Positions 8,928 to 18,683 of a DNA stretch of 64,000 nt are shown here, piece after piece (position 1 is the first letter of the stretch; each line of letters opens with the position of its first letter). The DNA is from Arcobacter siniprincipis (lineage in GTDB: Bacteria; Campylobacterota; Campylobacteria; Campylobacterales; Arcobacteraceae), in the NCBI RefSeq assembly GCF_048571125.1, contig NZ_CP182343.1:1426001-1490000 (forward strand). The letters run 5' to 3'. Both the position numbers and the translations under genes were made by a program. A model generated the notes under the pieces. That model was not told the DNA's origin and did no database searches. It worked only from the letters and a program-made list of their open reading frames with translations.

Positions 8928-9848
8928 TTAGTTTTCTTCCATTATTTTTTTTACTTCATGAAGTAATTCAATCGAAGCCTCAATCTCTTCTTTTCTGATT
9001 GCTACACTTTCAACATTACAGCCAATTGGAATACCTCTATCTCTTCCAAAAGCATAAAGTTCTCTAAAGATATCAACACAAAGTTTCATAGAATCATGTA
9101 AGATATTTCCAGAAGCTTTCAAATCCTCTTCTAAATAGTTTGGAATACTAATACCAAGCCATTTCATAAAATCAAGTGTTTTTGCACTTCCACAAGGTGT
9201 TAATGTAAATATGATTGGTACAACTTCTTTTTCATTATCTTTTGCATACTTTGCATAATCAGTTAAAAATATTTTTGATGCTTCAAGGTTATATACACAT
9301 TGTGTTATGAAGTATTCACAAGAGTTATCAATTTTTGAAAATACTCTTAAATGCTCATCATGTTTTACCATGTGTCGTTCTGGAATAGCAATTCCACCCA
9401 TACAAAGGTTATTATTAACTTCTTTTTTTAATCTATATGCTTCTTTTAGAGTCATTGGCTTTTTTTGCTCTCTTGAAGCAGCTCCTACAAAGACTGAATG
9501 AACTTGATTCTCTTTTGTTAATTCTAACCAAACTGGGAAAGTTTTTTCATCATAATTCCCTACAGCTCTATAAACAACCCTTGGAATAATTAAATCTTTT
9601 AAATAAGTTCTTGAATACTCACAAGGGTCTAATGTCTTAATAAAAGGAAAAGGTCTTTTTTCATCTGTTCTATCTGATTCATCTTGGATATCATAAAGGA
9701 CTAAGCCATCAATTGGAAGATTGGAAATCCTTTCAATATGTTTTTGGGCTATTGCTTGTATTTCTTCTTCAGTATGTTTTATTTTTGGGGGAGTAATACC
9801 ATATAATAGTATTCCACTGTTTTTATTTCGTATTTTATCAGTTAACAT
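8928..9848 (-). CDS. Methylenetetrahydrofolate reductase-like protein
   Basis: A 306-residue TIM-barrel protein resembling the MetF flavoprotein family. Seen: the N-terminal strand GILLYGITPPK, the segment DGLVLYDIQDESDR, and YFITQCVYNLEASKIFL, which matches the MetF FFITQ strand. It is somewhat divergent from canonical MetF, so it may act on another pterin or be a distant paralogue; the one-carbon role is inferred. It stands alone, with ordinary spacers on either side. Confidence 0.7.
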   Translation of the reverse strand: MLTDKIRNKNSGILLYGITPPKIKHTEEEIQAIAQKHIERISNLPIDGLVLYDIQDESDRTDEKRPFPFIKTLDPCEYSRTYLKDLIIPRVVYRAVGNYDEKTFPVWLELTKENQVHSVFVGAASREQKKPMTLKEAYRLKKEVNNNLCMGGIAIPERHMVKHDEHLRVFSKIDNSCEYFITQCVYNLEASKIFLTDYAKYAKDNEKEVVPIIFTLTPCGSAKTLDFMKWLGISIPNYLEEDLKASGNILHDSMKLCVDIFRELYAFGRDRGIPIGCNVESVAIRKEEIEASIELLHEVKKIMEEN

Positions 9849-9896
9849 AATTCTCTTTTAAATAAATAATTTTTGCATATTCTACAAAGATTTTTA

Positions 9897-10703
9897 TTAA
9901 TAAATGGTATAAGTTACATAGATTCTAATTTTTGTGGGTTCTTTTGGTCTAGGATAATCTTTATAGGCTATTTCTATAGTTTTAATGGTATTTGCATCTA
10001 ATGCTTCATATCCTGATGAGCTTGTAATTATAGGATGAGTTATGTCACCATTTGGGTATAAAGTAAACTCAATTATATTCATGCCACTTTGTCTTGTTCT
10101 TACAGAGATATCTGGATATCTTAAGTATTTTTCAGTAATTTTTCCTATATCTTTTAGGTTTTTTTGTAAAAATACTTTTTGAATTTTTGTAAATGAATTA
10201 TACTCTTCTCCATATAGCTTTATATAACTTTGGGTGAGTTCATCTAACATTTTTACATCTTTTACAGGTGTTAATAAATAATCTTCTAAAGTATCTTTTT
10301 GAAGTTTTGTAGGGTTTAGTTTTGTGTAGTTTGGAGTAACTTCACTTTTTTTAGTTGGTTTGGGAATTGTTTTTTTTACTTCTTCTTTTTTTGCTTCTCT
10401 TTTTTTTGCAACATTAATATTATTCTTTTTAACTTTTTTATAAATGGGTTTCTCTTTTAGAAGCTTTTTTATAGGCTCTTTCTTTTCAACTTTTTCTTTA
10501 GCGATTTCTTTTTTAGGTTCAGTTTTTTTAGGTTCTACTTTTTTTGCTATTGATTTTAAAACTACATATTTAATATCTGATTTTTTTGGATTTTTAGTAC
10601 TCGAAGGATTGTCTTTAACTACATCATCTTTTATCTTATATGTTTTAAAAATTAACAGATGTAAAAAGATTGATAAAATTAACGCAGGAATAATGTACTT
10701 CAT
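9897..10703 (-). CDS. tonB: TonB-family energy transducer
   Basis: 268 residues: a short cytoplasmic start, one transmembrane helix (about 3-20), a long Lys/Pro/Glu-rich periplasm-spanning region (about 30-125) and a C-terminal TonB domain (about 185-268) with NIIEFTLYPNGDI and YKDYPRPKEPTKIRIYVTY. TonB couples the proton motive force to outer-membrane receptors. No exbB/exbD or receptor gene is adjacent. It is divergent from hemL with about 57 bases between starts. Confidence 0.9.
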   Translation of the reverse strand: MKYIIPALILSIFLHLLIFKTYKIKDDVVKDNPSSTKNPKKSDIKYVVLKSIAKKVEPKKTEPKKEIAKEKVEKKEPIKKLLKEKPIYKKVKKNNINVAKKREAKKEEVKKTIPKPTKKSEVTPNYTKLNPTKLQKDTLEDYLLTPVKDVKMLDELTQSYIKLYGEEYNSFTKIQKVFLQKNLKDIGKITEKYLRYPDISVRTRQSGMNIIEFTLYPNGDITHPIITSSSGYEALDANTIKTIEIAYKDYPRPKEPTKIRIYVTYTIY

Positions 10704-10760
10704 AATTGTATTGTAGTATAATGTTGCTTTTAATTTAAAATAAAATATTTAGGAATGTAC

Positions 10761-12041
10761 ATGTTTGAAAAATCAATAAATGCTTATGAAGATGCAAAAA
10801 AAGTAATCCCTGGTGGAGTTGATTCTCCCGTTCGTGCTTTTAATAGTGTAGGTGGAACTCCTCCTTTTATAGCAAGAGGTGAGGGCGCTTATTTAATTGA
10901 TATTGATGGTAATAAGTATTTAGATTTTATTCAAAGTTGGGGACCACTTATTTTTGGACATTGTGATAAAGATATTGAAGAAGCAGTTATAAGAACTGTA
11001 ATGGATGGTTTATCATTTGGAGCTCCAAGTGTTTTAGAGACTGAATTAGCACGTGAAATAGTGGAAATGTACGACAATCTTGATAAAGTTAGATTTGTTA
11101 GTAGCGGAACTGAAGCTACTATGAGTGCTATTAGATTAGCAAGAGGTGTTACTGGTAAAAATGATATCTTAAAATTTGAGGGTTGTTATCATGGTCACTC
11201 TGATTCACTTTTAGTACAAGCTGGATCTGGTATGGCAACATTTGGAACACCAAGTTCTCCTGGAGTACCTGCTGATTTAACTAAGCATACACTTTTATGT
11301 GAATATAACAATATTGAAAATCTTAAAAAATGTTTTGAACAAAGTTCAGATATTGCTTGTATAATCATTGAACCAATTGCAGGAAATATGGGATTTATCC
11401 CAGCTGATATTGAGTTCTTAAAAGCTTGTAGAGAGATTTGTGATGAGAATAATACTTTACTTATTTATGATGAAGTTATGACAGGCTTTAGAACTAGTTT
11501 AAAAGGTACTAGTGGAATAGTAGAACCTCAAGCTGATATTATTACTTTTGGAAAAGTAATAGGTGCAGGTATGCCAGTAGGTGCTTTTGCATCAAGTAAA
11601 GAAATCATGGCTCACTTGAGCCCAGATGGAGCTGTTTATCAAGCAGGAACTTTAAGTGGAAATCCAGTTGCAATGGCAGCAGGACTTACAAGTTTAAGAA
11701 AGCTAAAAGCCAATCCAGCTATTTATGATGATTTAAATGCTAAAGCAGTTAGATTAACAACTGGTTTAAAAGAAGTAGCCAATAAATATAATATTCCATT
11801 TCAAGTAAATACAAGAGGAAGTATGTTCGGATTTTTCTTTTGTGATATAGATCCTAGAAACTTCAAAGAAGTAGGAACTTGTAATTTTGATAGATTTGCA
11901 GCTTTTCACCATGGTATGTTAAAAAGAGGTTTCTATTTTGCTTGTAGTCAATATGAAGCAGGATTTATCTCAACTGTTATGACAAATGAAGATATTGATG
12001 CTTGTATAAAAGCAGCAGATGAAATCATGAAAGATATGTAA
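10761..12041 (+). CDS. hemL: Glutamate-1-semialdehyde 2,1-aminomutase
   Basis: Converts glutamate-1-semialdehyde to 5-aminolevulinate, the C5 entry to tetrapyrroles. The PLP class-III aminotransferase fold is clear: GGVDSPVRAF at the N-terminus, VSSGTEATMSA for phosphate binding, YDEVMTGF, and the Schiff-base lysine in TFGKVIGAGMPVGAF. An in-frame ATG also exists at 10755, but AGGA at 10751-10754 leaves six bases before the ATG at 10761, so that start is preferred (426 residues). It heads a run with ppnP, atpZ and a membrane protein gene. Confidence 0.97.
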   Translation: MFEKSINAYEDAKKVIPGGVDSPVRAFNSVGGTPPFIARGEGAYLIDIDGNKYLDFIQSWGPLIFGHCDKDIEEAVIRTVMDGLSFGAPSVLETELAREIVEMYDNLDKVRFVSSGTEATMSAIRLARGVTGKNDILKFEGCYHGHSDSLLVQAGSGMATFGTPSSPGVPADLTKHTLLCEYNNIENLKKCFEQSSDIACIIIEPIAGNMGFIPADIEFLKACREICDENNTLLIYDEVMTGFRTSLKGTSGIVEPQADIITFGKVIGAGMPVGAFASSKEIMAHLSPDGAVYQAGTLSGNPVAMAAGLTSLRKLKANPAIYDDLNAKAVRLTTGLKEVANKYNIPFQVNTRGSMFGFFFCDIDPRNFKEVGTCNFDRFAAFHHGMLKRGFYFACSQYEAGFISTVMTNEDIDACIKAADEIMKDM

Positions 12042-12050
12042 GGATAAAAA

Positions 12051-12365
12051 ATGGATATTTTTAAAAGTGTTGATTTAGTAAAAAAAGCAAATATTTATTT
12101 TGATGGAAATGTTACAAGTAGAAGTTTTGTTGATAGTGATGGTGAGAGAAAATCATTAGGCATAATGATGCCAGGAACTTATAATTTTGGAACAGCAGCA
12201 GCTGAAATTATGGAAATAGTAAGCGGTGAATGTGAAGTTAAATTAAATGGTTCAACAGAGTGGAAAACATATACAAGCGATACAACTTTTCAAGTTCCAG
12301 CAAATTCTAATTTTGATATTAAAGTTAAAACTGTAACTGATTATTGTTGTTCATATATTAAATAA
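12051..12365 (+). CDS. ppnP: Pyrimidine/purine nucleoside phosphorylase PpnP
   Basis: A 104-residue single-domain cupin of the PpnP (DUF1255) family: KKANIYFDGNVTSRSF at the N-terminus and MPGTYNFGTAAAEIMEIVSGECEV mid-protein are characteristic. The family phosphorolyses several nucleosides to free base and ribose-1-phosphate. Ten bases separate it from hemL and nine from the next gene, so it is co-transcribed. Confidence 0.9.
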   Translation: MDIFKSVDLVKKANIYFDGNVTSRSFVDSDGERKSLGIMMPGTYNFGTAAAEIMEIVSGECEVKLNGSTEWKTYTSDTTFQVPANSNFDIKVKTVTDYCCSYIK

Positions 12366-12373
12366 GGAATATT

Positions 12374-12685
12374 ATGGAAGATAATACAAATAGTAATAAA
12401 CCAAAACATGAATCAAAATTAATGGCCTTGGATAATTTATCTTTAGGTATTTCAATGGTTGTTGCTGTATTTATTGGGTTTGCTATTGGATATGGCTTAA
12501 AACAATGGACAGGTTATACTTGGACTTTATGGCTAGGATTATTTTTAGGAATTGCAGCAGCTATTTTAAATGTATATAAGGCATATAAAAGAGCCCAAAA
12601 AGAGTATGAGGGAATGGAAAATGACCCAAGATATTCTTACAGAGCAAAACATGGGGATACCTCATACGACGAATATGATATTTAA
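12374..12685 (+). CDS. AtpZ/AtpI-family membrane protein
   Basis: 103 residues with two predicted transmembrane helices (about 23-43 and 50-72) and the family motif GIGYGLKQWTG-like turn, seen here as FAIGYGLKQWTGYTW. AtpZ/AtpI proteins assist assembly of, or Mg2+ supply to, the F0 part of ATP synthase. No atp genes are in the window. Its last 11 bases overlap the start of the next gene. Confidence 0.82.
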   Translation: MEDNTNSNKPKHESKLMALDNLSLGISMVVAVFIGFAIGYGLKQWTGYTWTLWLGLFLGIAAAILNVYKAYKRAQKEYEGMENDPRYSYRAKHGDTSYDEYDI

Positions 12686-13205
12686 AAAATTTGCAAAACT
12701 ATTTTTTATAATAGATTTTATAGTAGTTCTTTTTTGTATTTTGTCAAATAATTATATTTGGCTTTTTAATACTCAAGTTGCTTTTATATCTTCTATGTTT
12801 ATCTCACTTGCAACATTTCTTTCATATAAAAGAAATGTTAGCAAGAGATTAGAAAATATTGATTATGATTCAGAACTTTCAAATGATAGAGATGATATTG
12901 ATAAAATTGATGATCCTTATGATTTATATGATGAAGAAGAAATAAATCAGAAAAAAGAATTCACAGCACTTGAAATTAAAAATATAATAAAAGAAGAAAA
13001 GTCTAAAGTAAAACAAAATACATTTAAAAATACAATTTACAGTACTACTAGTTTTATATCAATATATAGAGTTTTAGGATATGTAGTACTTATATTTGGT
13101 TTTTTTATCTTAAATAATAATGGGACGTTTCATGTAGTTTCATATCTAGCAGGACTTTTTATTGTCCCACTAGCAATGCTATGTTCAAAAGTTATTTTAA
13201 AATAA
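12675..13205 (+). CDS. Conserved membrane protein of unknown function
   Basis: About 176 residues starting at ATG 12675 (MIFKKFAKLFF), which overlaps the atpZ stop; in-frame upstream ATGs would extend far into atpZ and look unreal. Two N-terminal helices are followed by a very acidic cytosolic loop (DRDDIDKIDDPYDLYDEEE region), a coiled stretch, then two C-terminal helices. I do not recognise a domain. It is the last gene of the hemL run and converges with the next gene, overlapping it by 14 bases. Confidence 0.7.
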   Translation: MIFKKFAKLFFIIDFIVVLFCILSNNYIWLFNTQVAFISSMFISLATFLSYKRNVSKRLENIDYDSELSNDRDDIDKIDDPYDLYDEEEINQKKEFTALEIKNIIKEEKSKVKQNTFKNTIYSTTSFISIYRVLGYVVLIFGFFILNNNGTFHVVSYLAGLFIVPLAMLCSKVILK

Positions 13206-13884
13206 GAGGTAAGTCTATGATTGCTTTTTCTTTTTCTAAAGTTAAAATCATAGAACTTCTATTTTTATCGTGTTTTATTGCATCCACATTATACTCATAA
13301 ATATCAGCATAAATCTCTATAGTAACTAAAGAGTGTTTTCTATCATCAAGTTTTATATATTCACCTGTTTTCAATTTCACTGAGGTATTTATTATTTTAC
13401 ATTTATCATCAAATGCATCATAAATACTATTTAATAGTTTCAAAAAATCAGAAGCAACCATTAAAAACTCAGGAATAGAAGGATCATAGTTTTTTATAAA
13501 TTTTATGTCTGATTTTGTTTTTCTAGTAGATATAGTTAAGTCAACGAGAGTAAAAATATTTGTCTTAGAAGTATTCTTTGGAGCATATTTTTTATCTTGT
13601 TTTACACTTGTACTTTTGTATAATTTCATATGAATCTCATCATCATTTTCATAAGTAACGGAAATGGCATAAAAAATATAATTATGAAATGTTAAATTAA
13701 TATATGTCGTTTCAAAGCCATAATTTGCAGGTGCATATTTTAGAGCTAAATCATAAAGTTGCTCTTTTTTTACTCTATTAAGTAAAAATTGAGCTTCTTG
13801 ATTTGTATGTATTATTTTACCCTGAGAAGAGAAAGATAAAATAGGATTTAAATCTTGCTCTACCCAATTGTCATTGATAGTCAT
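13192..13884 (-). CDS. Uncharacterised protein with PAS-like N-terminus, downstream of rpoD
   Basis: 230 residues, soluble. The first ~90 residues (NPILSFSSQGKIIHTNQEAQFLLNRV, then a Tyr/Ile-rich sheet) resemble a PAS fold; the rest is a mixed region without a recognised output domain. It starts six bases after the rpoD stop, so it is probably co-transcribed with the housekeeping sigma factor. No catalytic motif is visible and no function should be inferred beyond a possible sensory or regulatory role. Confidence 0.65.
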   Translation of the reverse strand: MTINDNWVEQDLNPILSFSSQGKIIHTNQEAQFLLNRVKKEQLYDLALKYAPANYGFETTYINLTFHNYIFYAISVTYENDDEIHMKLYKSTSVKQDKKYAPKNTSKTNIFTLVDLTISTRKTKSDIKFIKNYDPSIPEFLMVASDFLKLLNSIYDAFDDKCKIINTSVKLKTGEYIKLDDRKHSLVTIEIYADIYEYNVDAIKHDKNRSSMILTLEKEKAIIDLPLILK

Positions 13885-13890
13885 TAATTA

Positions 13891-15771
13891 TTAGCTTTCT
13901 ACATAATTCTTAAGGTTTTTTCCAACTTTTGGATGTTTTAATTTTTTAATTGCACTTGATTCGATTTGTCTTACTCTTTCTCTTGTAACACTTAACTCTT
14001 TTCCAATCTCTTCAAGAGTTCTATCACTAGCATCATCCATAAGACCAAATCTCATTCTAACAACTGCTTGTTCTCTTTCATTTAGTTGAGCTAATATTTG
14101 GTCAATTTGATTTTGTAAATCTTCTTTCATAATATTATCAACTGGTGTTGGAGCTTTATCATCAGGTACAAAATCTCCAAATTTACCATCTTCATCAGAT
14201 CCAATAGGAGCTTCTAAAGATACTGGTTCTTTTGTGATTTTAATAACTTGTTTTACTTTATCAACAGGTAATCCAACTTCTTTTGCGATTTCATCCACAT
14301 TTGGCTCTTTCCCATTTTCTTGAATACCTTTTCTGATAATCTTATTGATTCTATTGATAGTTTCAATCATATGAATTGGAATTCTAATAGTTCTAGCTTG
14401 GTCAGCAATGGCTCTTGAAATTGCTTGTCTAATCCACCATGTTGCATAAGTAGAGAATTTATAACCTTTTTTATACTCAAACTTATCAACAGCCTTCATA
14501 AGACCAATATTTCCTTCTTGGATTAAGTCTAAGAAAGGTAAACCTCTATTTGTGTATCTTTTTGCAATAGATACAACAAGTCTAAGGTTTGATTTCGCCA
14601 TTCTTGTTTTTGCTTCATCTGTGATTTTTTTACCACGCTTTATTTGTTCTAAAACATCTAATAACTCTTCAGGTAATAAATCAAATCCACCCTTAGAAGC
14701 TTCTGCTGTTTGGAAAAGCTTTTTGATTTCCATGTAAGTAGAAACCATAGTTGCTTCTGGAACCATTGATGTAATTTGAACTTTAGATAAATTAATAATA
14801 TTCTCTAAAAGTTTTTCATGGTTTTTCTTCAAAGTATCATTAAAAAGAGGTAATTTATATTCTAGTCTTTTTAATTCAGAGTCAAAACCTGTATCTGATT
14901 TAAGTGCTGTTTCCATAGCTTTTACGATTTCTGTAATAAGTTTAGAAGTTGGTCCTAAATCAATCAATGCTTGTTTTAATACTTGTTTTTTAAATGCAGT
15001 AGATAAATTAAATGTAATAACATCAAATTCATCATCTGATTTTGCTGTTTCTTTTGATTGGAATTTTATCCAGTCTTTTTTTGCTTTTTCTAATATTTTA
15101 AATGCAGCAATAATAGTTTCAGCTCTTTTATCTAGTTTCTTTTGTTTTTTCCCACTAGTTTCTTCTTCTGTCTCTTCAACTTCTTCTGAATCATCACTTG
15201 AAGTATCATCAGTATCATCATCGTCTGAATCATTATCATTGTCTTCGTCATCGAAGTTTCTAAAAAGCTCTTTAACTTTTCTTTCTCTATTTACTAAAGG
15301 TTCTTTATATTCTAAAATAAAGTCAACTAAATATGGGACAAAACAAATAGCATCAAGAATTATATCTTCTCCCATCTCAATTTTTTTAGAGATTTCTATT
15401 TCTTCTTCTTTTGTAAGTAATGGAATTTGTCCCATTTCTCTTAAGTACATTCTAACAGGAGAATCAGATCTTGACCACTCCAAAAGTTCTTTGTTTTTTA
15501 GTAAGTCATAAACACTATCCTCACCACCATCAATCATTTTATTTCGTTGGTCTTCTCTTCTTTTAGCTTCAACAGCATTCATAACTTTTGCTTGCTCTTG
15601 AGATGTCATCATGTTTACATTATATAATTGCATTAAAGCAATTAATTTTTTTATATTTTGACTTGAGGGAGCTTTAGGAAAAAGTTTAATAACTTTTTCA
15701 AAAGTTAGTGTAGAATCTTTGTATTCTTTTGCTAATTTTTCAATTTCTTTATTTAAATCTTTTGCACTCAT
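13891..15771 (-). CDS. rpoD: RNA polymerase primary sigma factor RpoD
   Basis: A 626-residue group-1 sigma-70. Region 1.2 is seen in DSPVRMYLREMGQIPLL, a non-conserved acidic insert (DDEDNDNDSDDDD-like, about residues 180-210) follows, and regions 2.1-2.4 in LRLVVSIAKRYTNRGLPFLDL and KGYKFSTYATWWIRQAI. Region 3 follows, then region 4.2 in TLEEIGKELSVTRERVRQIE. It directs RNA polymerase to vegetative promoters. The gene precedes a PAS-like protein gene with a six-base gap and is divergent from leuD. Confidence 0.98.
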   Translation of the reverse strand: MSAKDLNKEIEKLAKEYKDSTLTFEKVIKLFPKAPSSQNIKKLIALMQLYNVNMMTSQEQAKVMNAVEAKRREDQRNKMIDGGEDSVYDLLKNKELLEWSRSDSPVRMYLREMGQIPLLTKEEEIEISKKIEMGEDIILDAICFVPYLVDFILEYKEPLVNRERKVKELFRNFDDEDNDNDSDDDDTDDTSSDDSEEVEETEEETSGKKQKKLDKRAETIIAAFKILEKAKKDWIKFQSKETAKSDDEFDVITFNLSTAFKKQVLKQALIDLGPTSKLITEIVKAMETALKSDTGFDSELKRLEYKLPLFNDTLKKNHEKLLENIINLSKVQITSMVPEATMVSTYMEIKKLFQTAEASKGGFDLLPEELLDVLEQIKRGKKITDEAKTRMAKSNLRLVVSIAKRYTNRGLPFLDLIQEGNIGLMKAVDKFEYKKGYKFSTYATWWIRQAISRAIADQARTIRIPIHMIETINRINKIIRKGIQENGKEPNVDEIAKEVGLPVDKVKQVIKITKEPVSLEAPIGSDEDGKFGDFVPDDKAPTPVDNIMKEDLQNQIDQILAQLNEREQAVVRMRFGLMDDASDRTLEEIGKELSVTRERVRQIESSAIKKLKHPKVGKNLKNYVES

Positions 15772-15975
15772 ATTTTTTGTACGTTCCTTGCTTGAAAGAT
15801 AAGTCAGATATTATATCCAAAATTGCTAAAATAACTATTAATTTTTGATGTTTAATCTATTATTTCTAAATTTTTAGATAAAATTCGACTTTGTAAGAAG
15901 ATAAAAATTATTAAAAGAAAAATAAAATTTGATCATTATGTATCATTTATTTTTTAATTTTGAAGGACTAAAAAC
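15772..15975. promoter_or_regulatory. Divergent rpoD/leuD promoter region
   Basis: A 204-base gap without a reading frame. Extended -10-like elements are present for leuD (TAGATAAAAT near 15873-15882, in a T-rich context typical of Campylobacterota sigma-70 promoters). The leuD ribosome site is AAGGA 14 bases before its ATG. I see no leader peptide rich in leucine codons. Confidence 0.4.
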
Positions 15976-16476
15976 ATGAGTAAAATTACTGGTAAAGTAT
16001 GGAATTTTGGGGCGAATATTGATACTGATATCATTATTGCAGCAAGATATTTAAATAGCTCAGATCCAGAGCATTTAGCTAAATATATTATGGAAGATGC
16101 AGACCCAGAATTTCCAAAAAAGTTACAAAAGGGTGACATCATTGTTGCTGGAGAGAACTTTGGGTGTGGAAGTTCAAGAGAACATGCTCCTATTGCTTTA
16201 AAAGCTGCTGGAGTTGCGGCAGTTGTTGCTCCATCTTTTGCTAGAATTTTTTATAGAAATGCATTTAATATGGGATTACCAATTTTTGAATTGCCTGAAT
16301 CATTAGAAATAAAAGAGGGTGAAGAGATTTCAATTGATCTAGATAATGGTGAAATAACAAATAATACACAAAATAAAACATATAAATTTACAGCTATTCC
16401 TCCTTTTATGCAAGAACTAATTGCAACAGGTGGATTAATCAATTATGCTAAAGCTGAAATGAATAAGGAAAAATAA
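15976..16476 (+). CDS. leuD: 3-isopropylmalate dehydratase small subunit
   Basis: 166 residues, the aconitase swivel domain: GKVWNFGANIDTDIIIAARYL, GDIIVAGENFGCGSSREHAP and FARIFYRNAFNMGLP are diagnostic. With LeuC it isomerises 2-isopropylmalate to 3-isopropylmalate in leucine synthesis. The large-subunit gene leuC is not adjacent, so it must be elsewhere. leuB follows after two bases. Confidence 0.96.
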   Translation: MSKITGKVWNFGANIDTDIIIAARYLNSSDPEHLAKYIMEDADPEFPKKLQKGDIIVAGENFGCGSSREHAPIALKAAGVAAVVAPSFARIFYRNAFNMGLPIFELPESLEIKEGEEISIDLDNGEITNNTQNKTYKFTAIPPFMQELIATGGLINYAKAEMNKEK

Positions 16477-16478
16477 TA

Positions 16479-17546
16479 ATGAAGACATATAATATTTCAG
16501 TAATAAAAGGTGATGGTATAGGTCCTGAGATAGTTGATGAAGCTATAAAGGTATTAGATACAGTATCTTATAATTGTGGATTTCAACTAGAGTATAAAGA
16601 GTACTTAATGGGCGGAATTGCTATTGATATGACTGGTGTTCCACTTCCTGAAGAAACTGTGCAAGGTGTTCTAAACTCTGATGCTTGTTTATTTGGTGCA
16701 ATTGGTGGAGAAAAATGGGATACATTGCCAAGAGACCTTAGACCTGAAACTGGACTTTTAAAGTTCAGAGAAGCAATGGGTGTTTATGCAAACTTAAGAC
16801 CTGCTATTATTTATGATGAACTTGTAAATGCTTCAACATTAAAACCTGAAGTTATTGAAGGTGTTGATATTATGGTTGTAAGAGAGCTTATTGGTGGTAT
16901 TTACTTTGGACAGCCAAGAGCAAATGATGGTTTTAAAGCATATAATACTATGGTTTATACAAAACCAGAAATTGAAAGAATAGGTAAAACTGCATTTGAA
17001 TTAGCTATGAAAAGAGATAAAAGATTATGCTCAGTAGATAAAGCAAATGTTCTTGAAGTTTCTCAACTATGGAGAGATACTATGGAAGAAATAGCTAAAG
17101 ATTATCCAGAAGTACAATTATCTCATATGTATGTTGATAATGCAGCTATGCAACTTGTAAGAAATCCAAAACAATTTGATGTAATAGTAACTGGAAATAT
17201 TTTCGGCGATATTTTATCTGATACTGCATCTATGGTAGTAGGTTCTATTGGATTATTGCCAAGTGCTAGTACAGGTGATAAAACAGCTATTTATGAACCA
17301 ATTCATGGCTCAGCTCCTGATATTGCAGGACAAGGAATTGCAAATCCTATTGCAACAATTGAAAGTGCTGGTATGATGCTAAGATACTCTTTTGGAGAAA
17401 CAGAAGCAGCTGATTTAATTGATGGCGCTATTAAAAAAGCATTGAAAGATGGTTTTAGAACAAAAGATTTAGCAGCTTATGATGCTAAAGAAGTAGTTAC
17501 TACATCTGAAATGGGTGATATAATTGCAAATAATTTAAGAAAATAG
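16479..17546 (+). CDS. leuB: 3-isopropylmalate dehydrogenase
   Basis: 355 residues of the decarboxylating dehydrogenase family. Visible: IKGDGIGPEIVDEA (N-terminus), substrate-binding VRELIGGIYFGQPR, the metal-binding Asp region in NIFGDILSDTASM, and the NAD-site EPIHGSAPDIAGQGIANP. The VRELIGGIYFG segment separates it from isocitrate dehydrogenase. It forms an operon with leuD. Confidence 0.97.
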   Translation: MKTYNISVIKGDGIGPEIVDEAIKVLDTVSYNCGFQLEYKEYLMGGIAIDMTGVPLPEETVQGVLNSDACLFGAIGGEKWDTLPRDLRPETGLLKFREAMGVYANLRPAIIYDELVNASTLKPEVIEGVDIMVVRELIGGIYFGQPRANDGFKAYNTMVYTKPEIERIGKTAFELAMKRDKRLCSVDKANVLEVSQLWRDTMEEIAKDYPEVQLSHMYVDNAAMQLVRNPKQFDVIVTGNIFGDILSDTASMVVGSIGLLPSASTGDKTAIYEPIHGSAPDIAGQGIANPIATIESAGMMLRYSFGETEAADLIDGAIKKALKDGFRTKDLAAYDAKEVVTTSEMGDIIANNLRK

Positions 17547-17616
17547 TAACTAAAATATTTCTTATTTATAATTAAAATGTTAGAATTTAAAAAATAATTT
17601 TTTAAAGGTATCTTTA

Positions 17617-18546
17617 ATGGGTGAAAAAAAATATAGATTGATTACAAGAAGTGATATGGATGGATTAGTGTGTGGTACACTACTTACATATCTTGATTTG
17701 ATTGATGATATTTTATTTGTTCATCCTAAAGATATGCAAGATGGACTTATTAAAGTAAGTTCAAATGATATAACTACAAACTTACCTTATGTAGAAGGTG
17801 TACATTTAGCTTTTGACCATCACTTTAGTGAAACTCTTAGAAATGAAAAAAAAGATAATCATATTATAAATCCTGATGCTCCTAGTGCTGCACAAGTTGT
17901 GTATGATTATTATGGTGGAGATGAAGTATATCCTATGAGGTTTATTGGTATGATGAATGGTGCCAATAAAGCTGATAGTGCTGATTTTACTATGGAAGAC
18001 ATTTTAGAACCAAGAGCTTGGGCACTGTTGAGTTTTATTATGGATTCAAGAACAGGACTTGGTAGATTTAAAGATTTTGAAACTTCAAATAAACAATTGA
18101 TGAGAAATCTAATTGATTATTGTGCTAAACATAACATCGATGAAATTTTAGAAATTGATGAAGTAAAACAAAGAGTTGATCTTTATTTTAAATATGAAGA
18201 AGAGTTTCATGAGCAACTAAAAAAATGTACAACAATACATGATAATGTTGCAGTTATAGATTATAAAGATGAAGAAATAATTTATCCAGGGAATAGATTT
18301 TTAGTATATGCTATGTATCCAGAGATAAATGTCTCTATTCATGTTAGTTATACTTTTGATAGGGATAAATTAGTTTATTCAACTGGTAAATCAATTATAA
18401 ATAAAACATCAAATACAAATGTTGGTGAACTTATGCTTAAATATGGTGGCGGTGGTCACAAAGCTGCTGGTGGATGTCAAATACCTTTAGCAGATGCTCC
18501 TAGAGTACTTGAAGAGATAATAGCTAAGTTAAATCAAGATAACTAA
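17617..18546 (+). CDS. DHH-family phosphoesterase
   Basis: 309 residues with the DHH-DHHA1 arrangement: RSDMDGLVCG (motif I, DxD kept), FDHHFSE (the DHH motif), PSAAQVVYDYYGG, and the C-terminal DHHA1 loop GGGGHKAAGGC. Such proteins cleave short oligonucleotides, pAp or related phosphodiesters using Mn2+. Relationship to NrnA-type enzymes is likely, but substrate cannot be read from sequence. It is a single gene between leuB and the ABC transporter operon. Confidence 0.85.
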   Translation: MGEKKYRLITRSDMDGLVCGTLLTYLDLIDDILFVHPKDMQDGLIKVSSNDITTNLPYVEGVHLAFDHHFSETLRNEKKDNHIINPDAPSAAQVVYDYYGGDEVYPMRFIGMMNGANKADSADFTMEDILEPRAWALLSFIMDSRTGLGRFKDFETSNKQLMRNLIDYCAKHNIDEILEIDEVKQRVDLYFKYEEEFHEQLKKCTTIHDNVAVIDYKDEEIIYPGNRFLVYAMYPEINVSIHVSYTFDRDKLVYSTGKSIINKTSNTNVGELMLKYGGGGHKAAGGCQIPLADAPRVLEEIIAKLNQDN

Positions 18547-18683
18547 AACTTAGAAGAATTGACTTCTTCTAAAACTTCTTAAATTATTCTTAAACAATAA
18601 AACTACTATATTTAAGTTAAAACTAATTAAAATTCGCTTTCTTATTTATTATTTTAATAAATAAATAAATTAATGAGGTGAAA

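Noticed and set aside
10444..10716. 90-codon plus-strand frame opposite tonB
   Set aside because: It is antisense to the Lys/Pro/Glu-rich linker of TonB and has no ribosome site.
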